Assembly: GCA_963725215.1 (NCBI GenBank)
Contig: CAVRXQ010000002.1
Span: 186,001-250,000, forward strand
Direction of reading: 5' to 3'
Source: CAVRXQ01 sp963725215
GTDB lineage: Bacteria; Actinomycetota; Acidimicrobiia; Acidimicrobiales; Bog-793
Length of the DNA: 64,000 nucleotides
Part shown: positions 45,283-54,121 of the stretch, piece after piece
Layout of the letters: each line of letters opens with the position of its first letter
How positions within the stretch are numbered: position 1 is the first letter of the stretch
Notes under the pieces: model-generated
Database searches by the model: none
What the model was told of the DNA's origin: nothing
The model's input: the letters and a program-made list of their open reading frames with translations, nothing else
Position numbers and translations under genes: made by a program

Positions 45283-45938
45283 ATGACTTCAGGCGGTGAG
45301 CTGCACGTCATCGACGGTAGGCGGGCACACGGGCAGCGGACGCGGCTGAAGGTCATCGAAGCTCTGCTCGAACTGGTCTCAGAAGGCGTCGTTCGACCCA
45401 CCGCACAGGAGATCGCCGCGCGAGCAGGCGTCGCGTTGCGCACCGTTTACCACCACTTCGAAGATGTCGAGGCGCTCCGCCGCTTGGCGCTCGACCTCGA
45501 CATGCAGCGCCACTTCGAAATCCTCATTCCGATTGACCCAAACAGTCCCCTAGACGAGCGCGTCGTGGCCCTCGCGAGACAATGCCGGGAGCTGTTCGAA
45601 GCCGTCACCCCGATCCGGCGGGCGACGCTTTTCGACCAGCACTCTTCACCGGCGATGGCGAGCGGCGTCGCGAATGCGACGCTCGCGCCGCGGATCACGT
45701 CCACAAGGTGCTCGCCCCCGAATTCGCGAGGTTCGGGCCTGCGGAACAGGCGATCACCGATGCGGTCTCGCTCATCACCTCCTGGGTCAGCTGGGAGTAC
45801 ATGCGCACGATCCTCGGGCGCACCGCCTCGGAGGCGGAACAAAACCTCGTCGGTGCGTTGCGGGCGATCTTCGAATCGAAGTCCGCCACGACGCACGCGC
45901 ATCTCGCGGCGAGCGACGATTACGCACCCACTCGATAA
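45283..45938 (+). pseudogene. TetR-family regulator, apparent frameshift
   Basis: The N-terminal part is a good TetR helix-turn-helix (TAQEIAARAGVALRTVYHHFEDVEAL). It starts at ATG 45283 after a strong AAAGGAGGG. After ATLFDQHSSPAMASG the frame ends in meaningless sequence, while the second frame continues a TetR-like C-terminal domain (HKVLAPEFARFG to AIFESKS) to a stop at 45938. The switch lies at about 45670-45695. Repaired, it would be about 218 residues. It lies 40 bases before transketolase and probably belongs to its transcript. Whether the gene is dead or the sequence has an error is open. Confidence 0.75.
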
Positions 45939-45978
45939 CGTTCGGGACGTCGCGCCCCGCGATCGCCGAGAGGTTGCC

Positions 45979-47829
45979 ATGAACCCTGACGAGCTCGAAG
46001 CCTTCGCGAACCTCGCCCGACAGCTGCGAGTCGACTCGATCCGCTGCACGACCGCGGTTGGCGCGGGACACCCGACGTCCTCGCTGTCTGCGGCTGACCT
46101 GCTCGCCGTATTGGTGACGCGGCACTTGCGCTACGACTGGTCCGAACCGAAAAGAGCAGAGAACGACCACCTCATCTTTTCGAAAGGCCACGCGTCACCG
46201 CTCTTGTACTCGGTGTTCCGAGCCGTCGGAGTCGTGAGCGAAGACGAACTGCTGCAGACCTACCGCCGGTTCGGTTCGCGCCTGCAGGGACATCCGACCC
46301 CGGTACTGCCGTGGGTCGACCTCGCGACCGGCTCACTCGGCGTTGGCGTCGCGGCTGCAGTCGGTGTGGCGCTGGCGGGGAAGTATCTCGACGAACTTCC
46401 CTACCGCGTGTACGCGCTGTGCGGAGACTCGGAGACGGCAGAAGGGTCCGTGTGGGAGGCCTTCGACAAAGCCTCCTACTACGAGCTCGCGAACTTCACG
46501 GCGATCGTCGACGTGAATCGGCTCGGACAGCGCGGCCCGACGGAACTCGGCTGGGATCTCGACGCGTACGCGGCGCGAGTCGCCGCGTTCGGGTGCCACC
46601 CGATCGTGATCGACGGGCACGATTTCGAACAGATCGACTCGGCCTTCTCCGAAGCGAGGAACACAGTTCGTCCGACGGTGATCCTCGCCCGAACGATCAA
46701 GGGAAAAGGCGTGCCGGAGATCGAGGACAAGAACGGCTGGCACGGGACCGCGCTCCCGGCAGATCTCGCCGAGCGCGCGATCGCAGCCCTCGGCGGCCCG
46801 AGCTCGATCCTCGTCACGTCGCCGAAGCCAGACGCCGGCCAGCCGGCGATCACGCCGAATCCGGCGGCGAAACTCGAACGGCCGCGCTACACCGTCGGTG
46901 AGAAAGTCGCGACGCGCGCCGCGTACGGCGACGCCCTCGTTGCATTGTCAGCTCGCCCCGAGGTCGTCGTGTTGGATGCCGAGGTTGGCAACTCGACGCA
47001 CTCCGAGGCGTTCGAGAAGGTCGCGCCAGAGCGATATTTCGAAGCCTTCATATCCGAGCAGCTGATGCTCGGTGCGGCGTGCGGGCTCGCGGTGCGCCAA
47101 TACGTTCCCTTCGCCGCGACCTTTGGCGCGTTCTTCTCGCGTGCCTACGACTTCATCCGGATGGCGGGGATCTCGGAGGTCGCGATCCATCTCTCGGGTT
47201 CGCACTCCGGTGTCGAGATCGGCTCCGACGGACCGTCGCAAATGGCTCTCGAAGACCTCGCCGAGATGCGCGCCGTGAACGACTCGACCGTGCTTTACCC
47301 CTGCGACGCGCCTTCCGCTGTTGCGCTCGTCCTCGAGAGCGCGGATCGCGCAGGGATCACCTACGTCCGCACGACGCGCGGCGCGTACCCGGTCCTCTAC
47401 TCCGACCACGAGGACTTCCCGATCGGCGGCGCGAAGGTGCTGCGATCGGGGCCCGCCGACGCGATCACCCTCGTCGGCGCCGGCGTCACCGTGCACGAGA
47501 GCCTCGCGGCGGCGGACCTGCTCGGGGCAGAAGGCATCGCGGCACGGGTCGTCGACTGCTATTCGCTAAAGCCGATCGATCAAGCGACACTCGTCGCGTC
47601 GTGTCAAGCGACCGGCGGACGGATCGTGGTCGCCGAAGATCACTACCCCGCCGGCGGGCTCGGCGAGGCGGTGCTCAGCTCGCTCGTCGAGGCGAGAGCG
47701 AATCCCCGCCTCGCGCACCTCGCGGTCGCAGGGCTCTCCCAGTCAGGGACCGCAGCAGAGCTCCTCGACGCGGCGGGAATATCGGCGACCCACATCGCGA
47801 AGGCCGCTCGCGCCCTTCTCGACGAGTAG
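45979..47829 (+). CDS. tkt: Transketolase, single-chain short form
   Basis: A 616-residue transketolase, shorter than common bacterial forms (about 660) and closer to animal-type enzymes. The thiamine-diphosphate region has GAGHPTSSLSAAD, CGDSETAEGSVWEAFDKASYYEL and VDVNRLGQRGP; the pyrimidine and C-terminal domains have RYFEAFISEQLML and VVAEDHYPAGGLGEA. It interconverts ketose and aldose phosphates. ATG at 45979 follows GAGAGG; an open frame upstream belongs to the TetR gene. Confidence 0.93.
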   Translation: MNPDELEAFANLARQLRVDSIRCTTAVGAGHPTSSLSAADLLAVLVTRHLRYDWSEPKRAENDHLIFSKGHASPLLYSVFRAVGVVSEDELLQTYRRFGSRLQGHPTPVLPWVDLATGSLGVGVAAAVGVALAGKYLDELPYRVYALCGDSETAEGSVWEAFDKASYYELANFTAIVDVNRLGQRGPTELGWDLDAYAARVAAFGCHPIVIDGHDFEQIDSAFSEARNTVRPTVILARTIKGKGVPEIEDKNGWHGTALPADLAERAIAALGGPSSILVTSPKPDAGQPAITPNPAAKLERPRYTVGEKVATRAAYGDALVALSARPEVVVLDAEVGNSTHSEAFEKVAPERYFEAFISEQLMLGAACGLAVRQYVPFAATFGAFFSRAYDFIRMAGISEVAIHLSGSHSGVEIGSDGPSQMALEDLAEMRAVNDSTVLYPCDAPSAVALVLESADRAGITYVRTTRGAYPVLYSDHEDFPIGGAKVLRSGPADAITLVGAGVTVHESLAAADLLGAEGIAARVVDCYSLKPIDQATLVASCQATGGRIVVAEDHYPAGGLGEAVLSSLVEARANPRLAHLAVAGLSQSGTAAELLDAAGISATHIAKAARALLDE

Positions 47830-47842
47830 CGAACCGCCCGCG

Positions 47843-48451
47843 GTGGCGGCGTCCGAACGCGAGAATCACCCCGCGAGCAGGACGAAGCGGATCTTCATTG
47901 CGCTCGGCGTCGGCTGCGCGATCGCACTGTTCGCGACCGCGATCGCGCTCGCCTTCGGAACGACGTCGCCGAACGCGACGATTCTCTCGCCTTCGGTCGC
48001 CGGCCGACCCGTCGGAGCACGACTCCCCGTCGACTTCGAACTGGCGCGACTTGGCGGCGGCCGTCGGGTCGACCTTTCGCGACTGGTCGAAAAGCGTGTC
48101 GCCGTGATCAATGTCTTCGCCTCGTGGTGTCCGGCGTGTGAAAAAGAACTCGACGCATTCGGAAAGGTCTCCCGGGAGTTTCGACAAAGCGTCGCGTTCG
48201 TCGGCGTCGACTCGAGCGAACCGAACCCGCGCCGCTCCGAAGCGCTCCTCGAAGCCGCGCATGCGCACTATCCCGTTGGGCTCGACACGACAGACCTCAC
48301 GGTCGCGGATTCCTGGGGCGTGACGAACCTTCCCGTCACGTTCTTCCTGCGCGCAAACGGCACCATCGCCGCGGAGCACCTCGGCGCCGAGAGTCCCAAC
48401 GCCCTGCGCCGCGAAGTTCGCCGTCTCATCGGTGCGGCTGGGCGCGTCTGA
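47843..48451 (+). CDS. TlpA/ResA-like thioredoxin-fold protein
   Basis: A 202-residue membrane-anchored thioredoxin-like protein. One N-terminal helix (about 18-38) is followed by the TlpA/ResA domain, with the redox motif WCPAC in VINVFASWCPACEKEL and the cis-proline segment VTNLPVTFFL. It probably exchanges disulfides outside the membrane, for example in cytochrome c assembly, though no ccm/ccs gene is adjacent. GTG at 47843, 13 bases after the transketolase stop; ribosome-binding site weak. Confidence 0.87.
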   Translation: MAASERENHPASRTKRIFIALGVGCAIALFATAIALAFGTTSPNATILSPSVAGRPVGARLPVDFELARLGGGRRVDLSRLVEKRVAVINVFASWCPACEKELDAFGKVSREFRQSVAFVGVDSSEPNPRRSEALLEAAHAHYPVGLDTTDLTVADSWGVTNLPVTFFLRANGTIAAEHLGAESPNALRREVRRLIGAAGRV

Positions 48452-48469
48452 GCGCGCCGACGCCGTTCG

Positions 48470-48486
48470 GCATCGGGAACCGATGC
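48470..48486. terminator. Hairpin between convergent genes
   Basis: GCATCGG and CCGATGC form a perfect 7-base stem with a GAA loop between the convergent TlpA-like and alcohol dehydrogenase genes. No T-tract follows on either strand, so it may be a weak bidirectional terminator only. Confidence 0.35.
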
Positions 48487-48513
48487 GACGTGTCGTGCGG
48501 GTCTGGTTTGCTG

Positions 48514-49515
48514 TCAGCCGATCTGCAGCACCGCCGCGCCGCGCACCCGATCGTGGGCCAGATCGATCAACGCGTTGTCCGCATCTTCGAAGCGATATGG
48601 CGACGTGACGACGCGGATGCCGATCGCGTTGGCGATCGAAAGGAACTCTTCGCCGTCCCGGCGAGCGTTCGCAGTCACACTTCGCAGGTTCTTTTCAAAG
48701 AACAGGTCCGACTCGTAGTGGAGTTCGGGGACGTCCGACAGATAGATCCCGGCAATCGCCAGCGTGCCATTGCGTTCGAGTGCGCGCATCGCGGTGGGAA
48801 CAAGCGTTCCGACGGGAGCGAACAGGATCGCGGAGTCGAGCAACTCCGGCGGAGGATCGTCAGAACCTTGCGCGGAGGAAGCGCCGAGTTCGAGCGCGAG
48901 GGCCCGCGCGTGCGCGTCACGGGTCATCACGTGCACCGTCGCACCCTCGGCAAGAGCGACTTGCGCCGCCAGGTGGGCGGAAGCGCCGAAGCCGTAGATC
49001 CCGAGCCGTCCGCCGGGAGGGAGCGCAGCGCGTTTTAGCGAGCGGTAGCCGATGATGCCGGCGCACAGCAACGGCGCTGCCTCGCCGTCCGAGAACCGTT
49101 CCGGAATCGAGTAGGCGAACGCCTCTCGGACCACCGCAAACTCCGCATAGCCGCCGTTTTCATCCCAACCGGTGAAGCGTTGCCCCCGGCAGAGGTTCTC
49201 CATGCCGCGTCGGCAGAACACGCACGTCCCGTCCGTCTCGCGCAACCAGGCGATCCCGACGCGATCTCCGAGCGTGAAACGAGACGCACCGTCTCCGAGG
49301 CCCTCCACGGTCCCAACGACCTCGTGCCCCGGCACGACGCCGTGTCGCTTCGGCGGGAGGTCGCCTTCTGCGAGGTGGAGATCGGTGCGGCAGACCCCAC
49401 AGACCTTGACCTTGACAAGGATCTCGCCCGGACCGGGCGTGGGCTTTGCGATCTCGACGAATGCGAGCGGCTTGTCGTCGACGTCTCGAGGGTGATCGAC
49501 GATCCACGCCCGCAT
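48514..49515 (-). CDS. Zinc-dependent alcohol dehydrogenase family protein
   Basis: A 333-residue MDR-superfamily dehydrogenase. Catalytic-zinc ligands are C in CGVCRTDLH and the HE of PGHEVVG. The structural-zinc loop reads DGTCVFCRRGMENLC, with aspartate where most relatives have the first of four cysteines. The NAD(P) site is IYGFGASAHLAAQ, and the family marker GVPGHE-like PGHEVVGTVE is present. Substrate unknown; the CRTDLHLAEGDLP form is that of a broad bacterial branch acting on simple alcohols. ATG at 49515, divergent from mscS. Confidence 0.88.
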   Translation of the reverse strand: MRAWIVDHPRDVDDKPLAFVEIAKPTPGPGEILVKVKVCGVCRTDLHLAEGDLPPKRHGVVPGHEVVGTVEGLGDGASRFTLGDRVGIAWLRETDGTCVFCRRGMENLCRGQRFTGWDENGGYAEFAVVREAFAYSIPERFSDGEAAPLLCAGIIGYRSLKRAALPPGGRLGIYGFGASAHLAAQVALAEGATVHVMTRDAHARALALELGASSAQGSDDPPPELLDSAILFAPVGTLVPTAMRALERNGTLAIAGIYLSDVPELHYESDLFFEKNLRSVTANARRDGEEFLSIANAIGIRVVTSPYRFEDADNALIDLAHDRVRGAAVLQIG

Positions 49516-49584
49516 TTCACGAGTCTCTCACCAGGCGGTTCGACGGCTCCCACCCGCAACGCGGGCGATGGTGCAACACTCGAA

Positions 49585-50403
49585 ATGGGTAATCGCATGT
49601 CACCTCGGAACCGATCACCAGTGAGCCCCGCCGCTTCAGATGACACGGCGGGGCACGACGGCGCCGCGCCGGCTGGCAGTGCTCCGCGCAATCGCGAGAC
49701 GCGGTCGAATCTCGCCACGGCGTTGTTCGCCGCGATCTACGGCGCAATCGCGATTGGCGCTCTCGCGGTGGGTTCGATTCTCGGCAAGGTGCACGGCACA
49801 AAGATCGAGCCCAAGGTCGTGCTCTGGGTGTCGGCGGCCGTCTTCGTCGTGTTCGGAATCGCGACGACGCGTCGCCTCGCACGGTGGCTCGAACAGACCG
49901 TCAACCTGCGCTCGCGCATAGGAGCCGGGCGGGCGTTTCGGGTAGTCGTCGCGATCGTCGGATACACGATCGTCGTGTTCGCGACCCTCGGGCTGATATC
50001 GGTTCCGCTTTCCCACGTCGCGGTCGGAGGGGCGATCGTCGGGGTCGTACTCGGCATCGCCGCCCAGCAGGCGCTCGGAAACCTCTTCGCTGGCATCGTG
50101 TTGTTGATGGCGCGCCCGTTTCACTTGGGTGACCACATCCGCATCCGCTCCGGTGCGCTCGGCGGAGAGTTCGATGGAATCGTGCGGGCGATGAATCTCA
50201 CGTACGTGCTCGTCCGGACTGAACAGGGGCTGTTGCACGTCCCGAATTCGTCGATGCTTGCCGCGGCCATCGGACCCTGGAAGAAACCTCAGGCGACGAC
50301 GGCGCAGTCGTCTGTAACCGAGCTTTTGCCTCAGGTCGAGGGCTCCGAAGCCTCCGACCGACGGCCCAGCGAGATCGCGGTAGAAGACCCCGCTCCGCAT
50401 TGA
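49585..50403 (+). CDS. Small-conductance mechanosensitive channel (MscS family)
   Basis: A 272-residue MscS-like channel. Three or four helices lie in the first 170 residues, and the pore-lining and beta-domain signature is GIAAQQALGNLFAGIVLLMARPFHLGDHIRI. The C-terminal part is short compared with E. coli MscS. The protein likely opens under osmotic downshock. ATG at 49585, or 49597 twelve bases on; no ribosome-binding site seen before either. Confidence 0.87.
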   Translation: MGNRMSPRNRSPVSPAASDDTAGHDGAAPAGSAPRNRETRSNLATALFAAIYGAIAIGALAVGSILGKVHGTKIEPKVVLWVSAAVFVVFGIATTRRLARWLEQTVNLRSRIGAGRAFRVVVAIVGYTIVVFATLGLISVPLSHVAVGGAIVGVVLGIAAQQALGNLFAGIVLLMARPFHLGDHIRIRSGALGGEFDGIVRAMNLTYVLVRTEQGLLHVPNSSMLAAAIGPWKKPQATTAQSSVTELLPQVEGSEASDRRPSEIAVEDPAPH

Positions 50404-50468
50404 TCCCGAGCGCGCGACTACGAGTCGATGCCGGGTCGACCCGAGATCATGAAGGTTGTGCAACTCTG

Positions 50469-50888
50469 TCAGTGACGCACGACCCGTGGCAACTCGATGC
50501 GCGTGGATCCGTCGAACTCGATGATGCGACAGGGAATCGGCGCGTCCTCGGTCAGGAGATAGCTCGCGCAGATCCGGTGATAACCGTCGGCGATCGTGAG
50601 CGGCGAGTCGTGCTGCACATCCCCCGCGACGAGGAGCACCGGAGAAAGACGCCTCCCTTTCGACACCTTTTTCAGGTCCTTCGCCACGTGAACATTTTCC
50701 GGAGGGAGCATCGGCAGGCGGCTCGCCCGCAAGAGGTCCTTCGCGAGGTAGTGCACGATCGGGGAGTTCTTAAGCGATTCGACTGCGTCTTTCGCGCGCT
50801 CCTCGCTCATCACGAGGCTCAGATAGCTGAGCGCGGCCGGATAGTCCTGCTCGTCCGGCTCTTCCTTCCAGCGTTCCTTTCCTGCCAC
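50469..50888 (-). CDS. ParB/sulfiredoxin-like fold protein of unknown function
   Basis: A 139-residue protein. The C-terminal half has the ParB/Srx-like pattern VLLVAGDVQHDSPLTIADGYHRICASYLL with a DGYHR core. In other family members that core handles ATP or CTP, but no partitioning helix-turn-helix is attached. The N-terminal half is helical (YLSLVMSEERAKDAVESL). GTG at 50888 has a strong GGAGGGG; longer frames upstream are not conserved. Function unknown, possibly a toxin-like or nucleotide-binding protein. Confidence 0.72.
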   Translation of the reverse strand: MAGKERWKEEPDEQDYPAALSYLSLVMSEERAKDAVESLKNSPIVHYLAKDLLRASRLPMLPPENVHVAKDLKKVSKGRRLSPVLLVAGDVQHDSPLTIADGYHRICASYLLTEDAPIPCRIIEFDGSTRIELPRVVRH

Positions 50889-51161
50889 GCTGACCCCTCC
50901 AACTAAACGTGCGTGCTCGCACCACGTTGAAGTGGTGTGCCTTGCGAAAGTCTGACGTCCTTTCTTTTGCACCGTAGTTGACACTTCACGATCACGCTGC
51001 TTCGATACTCGCCAGCGCACGAGTAGTCGTGCGCCGTCAGCGATACCGGCAACCGGTACGCGGGCGGTGGAGCGGGGGTTCCGCCACTCGCGGCGCGAGA
51101 CGCGTTCTCGGGAGCAGGTGCCTGGCCGAGCACCGGGGGGACTCGGTACGGAGGGAACGCT
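50889..51161 (+). promoter_or_regulatory. Structured leader of the permease operon, candidate cis-regulatory RNA
   Basis: No gene is visible in these 273 bases. TTGACA at about 50979 could be a -35 box, but a matching -10 is 20 bases away (GATACT), so the promoter is unclear. From about 51045 on, hairpins are dense: TACCGG-CAA-CCGGTA, a GTGG/CCAC stem, and GGTGC/GCACC (51117-51134). A longer stem pairs GCGTTCTC (51102-51109) with GGGAACGC (51153-51160), covering part of the ribosome-binding site GGAGGG (51150-51155). It could be a riboswitch or an attenuator; I cannot match it to a known class. Confidence 0.45.
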
Positions 51162-52742
51162 GTGACTGTGAGCGACGAAGCGATGTCGCGATCCGTCGGG
51201 ACGATCGATCCCGACGTCGCAAAGCTCCACCAGCTGGGATATGCCCAAGAGTTGCGGCGAAGGATGGGCGGGTTCTCGAACTTCGCCGTCTCGTTCACGA
51301 TCATCTCGATCCTCTCGGGCTGCCTCACGTTGTACGGCTACGGGCTCACCACCGGCGGTCCCGTCACCATGGTCTGGGGCTGGTTGTTGGTCGGAATCAT
51401 GACGACCGTCGTCGGCCTCGGCATGGCGGAGGTGTGTTCGGCGTACCCGACCGCGGGGGGTTTGTACTACTGGGCGGCGAAGCTCGCCAAGCGCAACGGC
51501 GCCGCCTGGAGTTGGTTCACGGGCTGGTTCAACATGCTCGGCCAGGTCGCGATCACCGCCGGTATTGACTTCGGGATGGCGTTGTTCCTCACCGCCCTCT
51601 TGAATCTCACGACCGGCTTCACCGCCACCCGCGACCACACCGTCTGGGTCTACGCCGGCATCCTCCTCGCGCACGGACTCTTGAACACCTTCGGCATTCG
51701 CGTCGTGGCGTTCTTGTCCGACGTCAGCGTGTGGTGGCACGTCTTGGGCGTGGCCGTGATCGCCCTCGTGCTTTTGATCGTCCCCACACACCACGCCTCA
51801 GCGAGCTTCTTGTTCACCCACTTCGTGAACCACACCGGGTTCTCCTCCGGCATCTACGTCTTCCTCATCGGGTTGTTAATGGCGCAGTACACCTTCACCG
51901 GATACGACGCCTCAGCGCACCTGACCGAGGAGACGAAAGGCGCATCGACGGCGGGGCCAAAGGGCATCGTCAACTCGATCATCGTCTCGTTGGTCGCCGG
52001 CTTCGTCCTGATCCTCGGGATCACCTACGCGATCCACGGCGACTACACCAAGGCGCTCACCTCGCCGACCGGGGTTCCGCCGGCGCAGATCTTCATCGAC
52101 GCGATCGGCCGCCACGGCGGCGAGCTGTTGTTGCTGATCGCCGTCGTCGCCCAGTTCTACTGCGGCATGGCGTCGGTCACCGCGAATTCGCGCATGATCT
52201 ACGCCTTCAGTAGGGACGGCGCGGTCCCCGGTCACCAGCTCTGGCACCGGGTCAACCCCCGCACCCGCACGCCCACGAACTCGATCTGGTTCGCGGTCGT
52301 GTTTTCCTTCCTCCTCGCACTCCCCTACATCTGGAGCCCCGTCGCCTACTTCGCGGTCACCTCGATCGCGACGATCGGCCTGTACCTCGCGTACGTGACC
52401 CCGACGTTCTTGCGCCGGCTGAAAGGCGATGAGTTCCAGAGGGGTCCGTGGCACCTCGGACGTTGGAGCCCGTTCATCGGCTGGCTCGGCATCGCCTGGG
52501 TGTTCGTGATCACGATCCTCTTCATGCTCCCTGAGACCGGCCCGTTCCGCTCGATCTCCTGGAGTACCTTCAACTACGCGCCGATCGCCGTCGGTGTCGT
52601 CCTCGCCTACTCGGGGATCTTCTGGCTCGTGAGCGCGAGGAAGTGGTTCACCGGTCCGAGGGCCCAAGGTGACGAGGCGGGACTGCGGGCGATCGAGGCG
52701 GAGTTCGTCCACATCGAAAAGGAGCTCGAAGAGGTCGATTGA
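51162..52742 (+). CDS. APC-family amino acid/amine permease
   Basis: A 526-residue, twelve-helix transporter of the amino acid-polyamine-organocation superfamily. MGGFSNFAVSFTIISILSG, GGPVTMVWGWLLVGIMTTVVGLGMAE and FTGYDASAHLTEETKGAS match the GABA/amine-permease branch. It would import the substrate of the downstream gamma-glutamyl pathway, probably an amine, polyamine or GABA. GTG at 51162 follows GGAGGG. The stop overlaps the ligase start (TTGA). Confidence 0.9.
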   Translation: MTVSDEAMSRSVGTIDPDVAKLHQLGYAQELRRRMGGFSNFAVSFTIISILSGCLTLYGYGLTTGGPVTMVWGWLLVGIMTTVVGLGMAEVCSAYPTAGGLYYWAAKLAKRNGAAWSWFTGWFNMLGQVAITAGIDFGMALFLTALLNLTTGFTATRDHTVWVYAGILLAHGLLNTFGIRVVAFLSDVSVWWHVLGVAVIALVLLIVPTHHASASFLFTHFVNHTGFSSGIYVFLIGLLMAQYTFTGYDASAHLTEETKGASTAGPKGIVNSIIVSLVAGFVLILGITYAIHGDYTKALTSPTGVPPAQIFIDAIGRHGGELLLLIAVVAQFYCGMASVTANSRMIYAFSRDGAVPGHQLWHRVNPRTRTPTNSIWFAVVFSFLLALPYIWSPVAYFAVTSIATIGLYLAYVTPTFLRRLKGDEFQRGPWHLGRWSPFIGWLGIAWVFVITILFMLPETGPFRSISWSTFNYAPIAVGVVLAYSGIFWLVSARKWFTGPRAQGDEAGLRAIEAEFVHIEKELEEVD

Positions 52743-54121
52743 CACCGACATCATCGCCAGTGCACCCTGCGGGCTGGCTCTCCCTGGACGACCTCGCGGC
52801 CGAGGTGAAGTCCGGGAGGATCGACACTGTCCTCGTCGGCATGACCGACATGCAGGGCCGCCTGCAGGGAAAGCGCACTGAAGCGCATTATTTCTTGGAC
52901 GAAATCGTCCCGAACGCGGCCGAAGGCTGCAACTACTTGTTGGCGGTGGACGTCGACATGAACACCGTCGACGGCTACGCCATCGCGTCGTGGGACCTCG
53001 GCTACGGTGACTTCGTCCTCCGACCCGACCTCTCGACGCTAAGGCGCGTCCCCTGGCACGAAGGAACGGCGTTCTGCGTCGCCGACGTCGTCACCTCGGG
53101 CGGCGAAGAGGTCACCCCGAGCCCGCGCCAGGTACTGCGGCGACAGTTGCAAAAGCTGGCGGATCTCGGATACCGCGCCTACGTCGGCACCGAGCTCGAG
53201 TTCATCGTCTTTCGTGAGACCTACGAGCAGGCCTGGTCGGCCGCCTATCGCCACCTCACGCCGGCGAACTTTTACAACGTCGACTACTCGCTGCTCGGGA
53301 CGGGACGGATCGAGCCGCTGCTGCGTCGAATCCGACTCGAGATGGCTGGCGCCGGCATGCTCGTCGAGTCGGCGAAGGGCGAGTGCAACTACGGCCAGCA
53401 CGAGATCGCCTTCCGCTATCTGGAGGCTCTCGCGAAGGCCGACGAGCACAGCCTGTTCAAGACCGGTGCGAAGGAGGTCGCGGCACAAGAGGGTCACAGC
53501 CTCACCTTCATGGCGAAGTTCAACGAGCGCGAAGGCAACTCCTGTCACATTCACTTCTCGCTGCGCGACCTCGCGGATCATCCGGTCTTCTCCACAGGAT
53601 CCGGCCACGGCCACTCGGCCGTCTTCGACCACGCGCTGGCGGGGATGCTCGTGACGCTGCAGGACCTCACGCTGTTTTTGGCGCCGAACATCAACAGCTA
53701 CAAGCGCTACGTCGAAGGATCGTTCGCGCCGACGGCGATCGCTTGGGGTCACGACAACAGGACCTGCGCCTTCAGGATCGTCGGCCACGGCGACGCGTTG
53801 CGCGTCGAGTGCCGAGTGCCCGGCGGCGACGTGAACCCGTACCTCGCGATCTCTGCCTTGGTCGCGGGCGCGATCCACGGCATCGTGGGCGAGCTCTCCT
53901 TGGAGGCCGAGTTCGAGGGCAACGCCTACGTCTCCGACAAGCCGCGAGTGCCCTCGACGATGCGCGACGCACTCTCTCGGTTCACGACGAGCGCGTTCGC
54001 CCGCTCGGCATTCGGCGATGACGTCGTCGACCACTACACGAACTTCGCTCGCGTCGAGCTCGCCGCGTACGACGCCGCGGTGACGGACTGGGAGCGTTTC
54101 CGGGGCTTCGAGCGACTTTGA
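52739..54121 (+). CDS. Glutamine-synthetase-like gamma-glutamyl-amine ligase
   Basis: A 460-residue class of GS related to PuuA and Streptomyces GlnA3/GlnA4, which couple glutamate to amines using ATP. Active-site strands are recognisable: ELEFIVF, ESAKGECNYGQHEIAF, NSCHIHFSL, NINSYKRYVEGSFAPTAIAWG and ECRVPGGDVNPYLA. Compared with true glutamine synthetase the ammonia-site region differs, so an amine acceptor is likely. TTG at 52739 overlaps the permease stop and has GAGG; a GTG at 52760 is an alternative. The acceptor (polyamine or ethanolamine) cannot be read from sequence. Confidence 0.87.
   Translation: MTPTSSPVHPAGWLSLDDLAAEVKSGRIDTVLVGMTDMQGRLQGKRTEAHYFLDEIVPNAAEGCNYLLAVDVDMNTVDGYAIASWDLGYGDFVLRPDLSTLRRVPWHEGTAFCVADVVTSGGEEVTPSPRQVLRRQLQKLADLGYRAYVGTELEFIVFRETYEQAWSAAYRHLTPANFYNVDYSLLGTGRIEPLLRRIRLEMAGAGMLVESAKGECNYGQHEIAFRYLEALAKADEHSLFKTGAKEVAAQEGHSLTFMAKFNEREGNSCHIHFSLRDLADHPVFSTGSGHGHSAVFDHALAGMLVTLQDLTLFLAPNINSYKRYVEGSFAPTAIAWGHDNRTCAFRIVGHGDALRVECRVPGGDVNPYLAISALVAGAIHGIVGELSLEAEFEGNAYVSDKPRVPSTMRDALSRFTTSAFARSAFGDDVVDHYTNFARVELAAYDAAVTDWERFRGFERL

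Noticed and set aside
45007..47829. A single 940-residue frame joining TetR-like and transketolase sequence
   Set aside because: Between them the frame reads meaningless arginine/serine-rich sequence, while the true TetR C-terminus lies in another frame and transketolase has its own start at 45979. The fusion is accidental.
48470..48486. A strong intrinsic terminator
   Set aside because: The stem is only 7 bases with no T-tract, so it is kept only as a weak hairpin.
51045..51161. Guanidine-I (ykkC) or glutamine riboswitch
   Set aside because: Short similarities exist (GGGTTCCGC, ACGGAGGGA, GGAACGC), but the long conserved cores of both classes are missing. Only a generic structured leader can be claimed.
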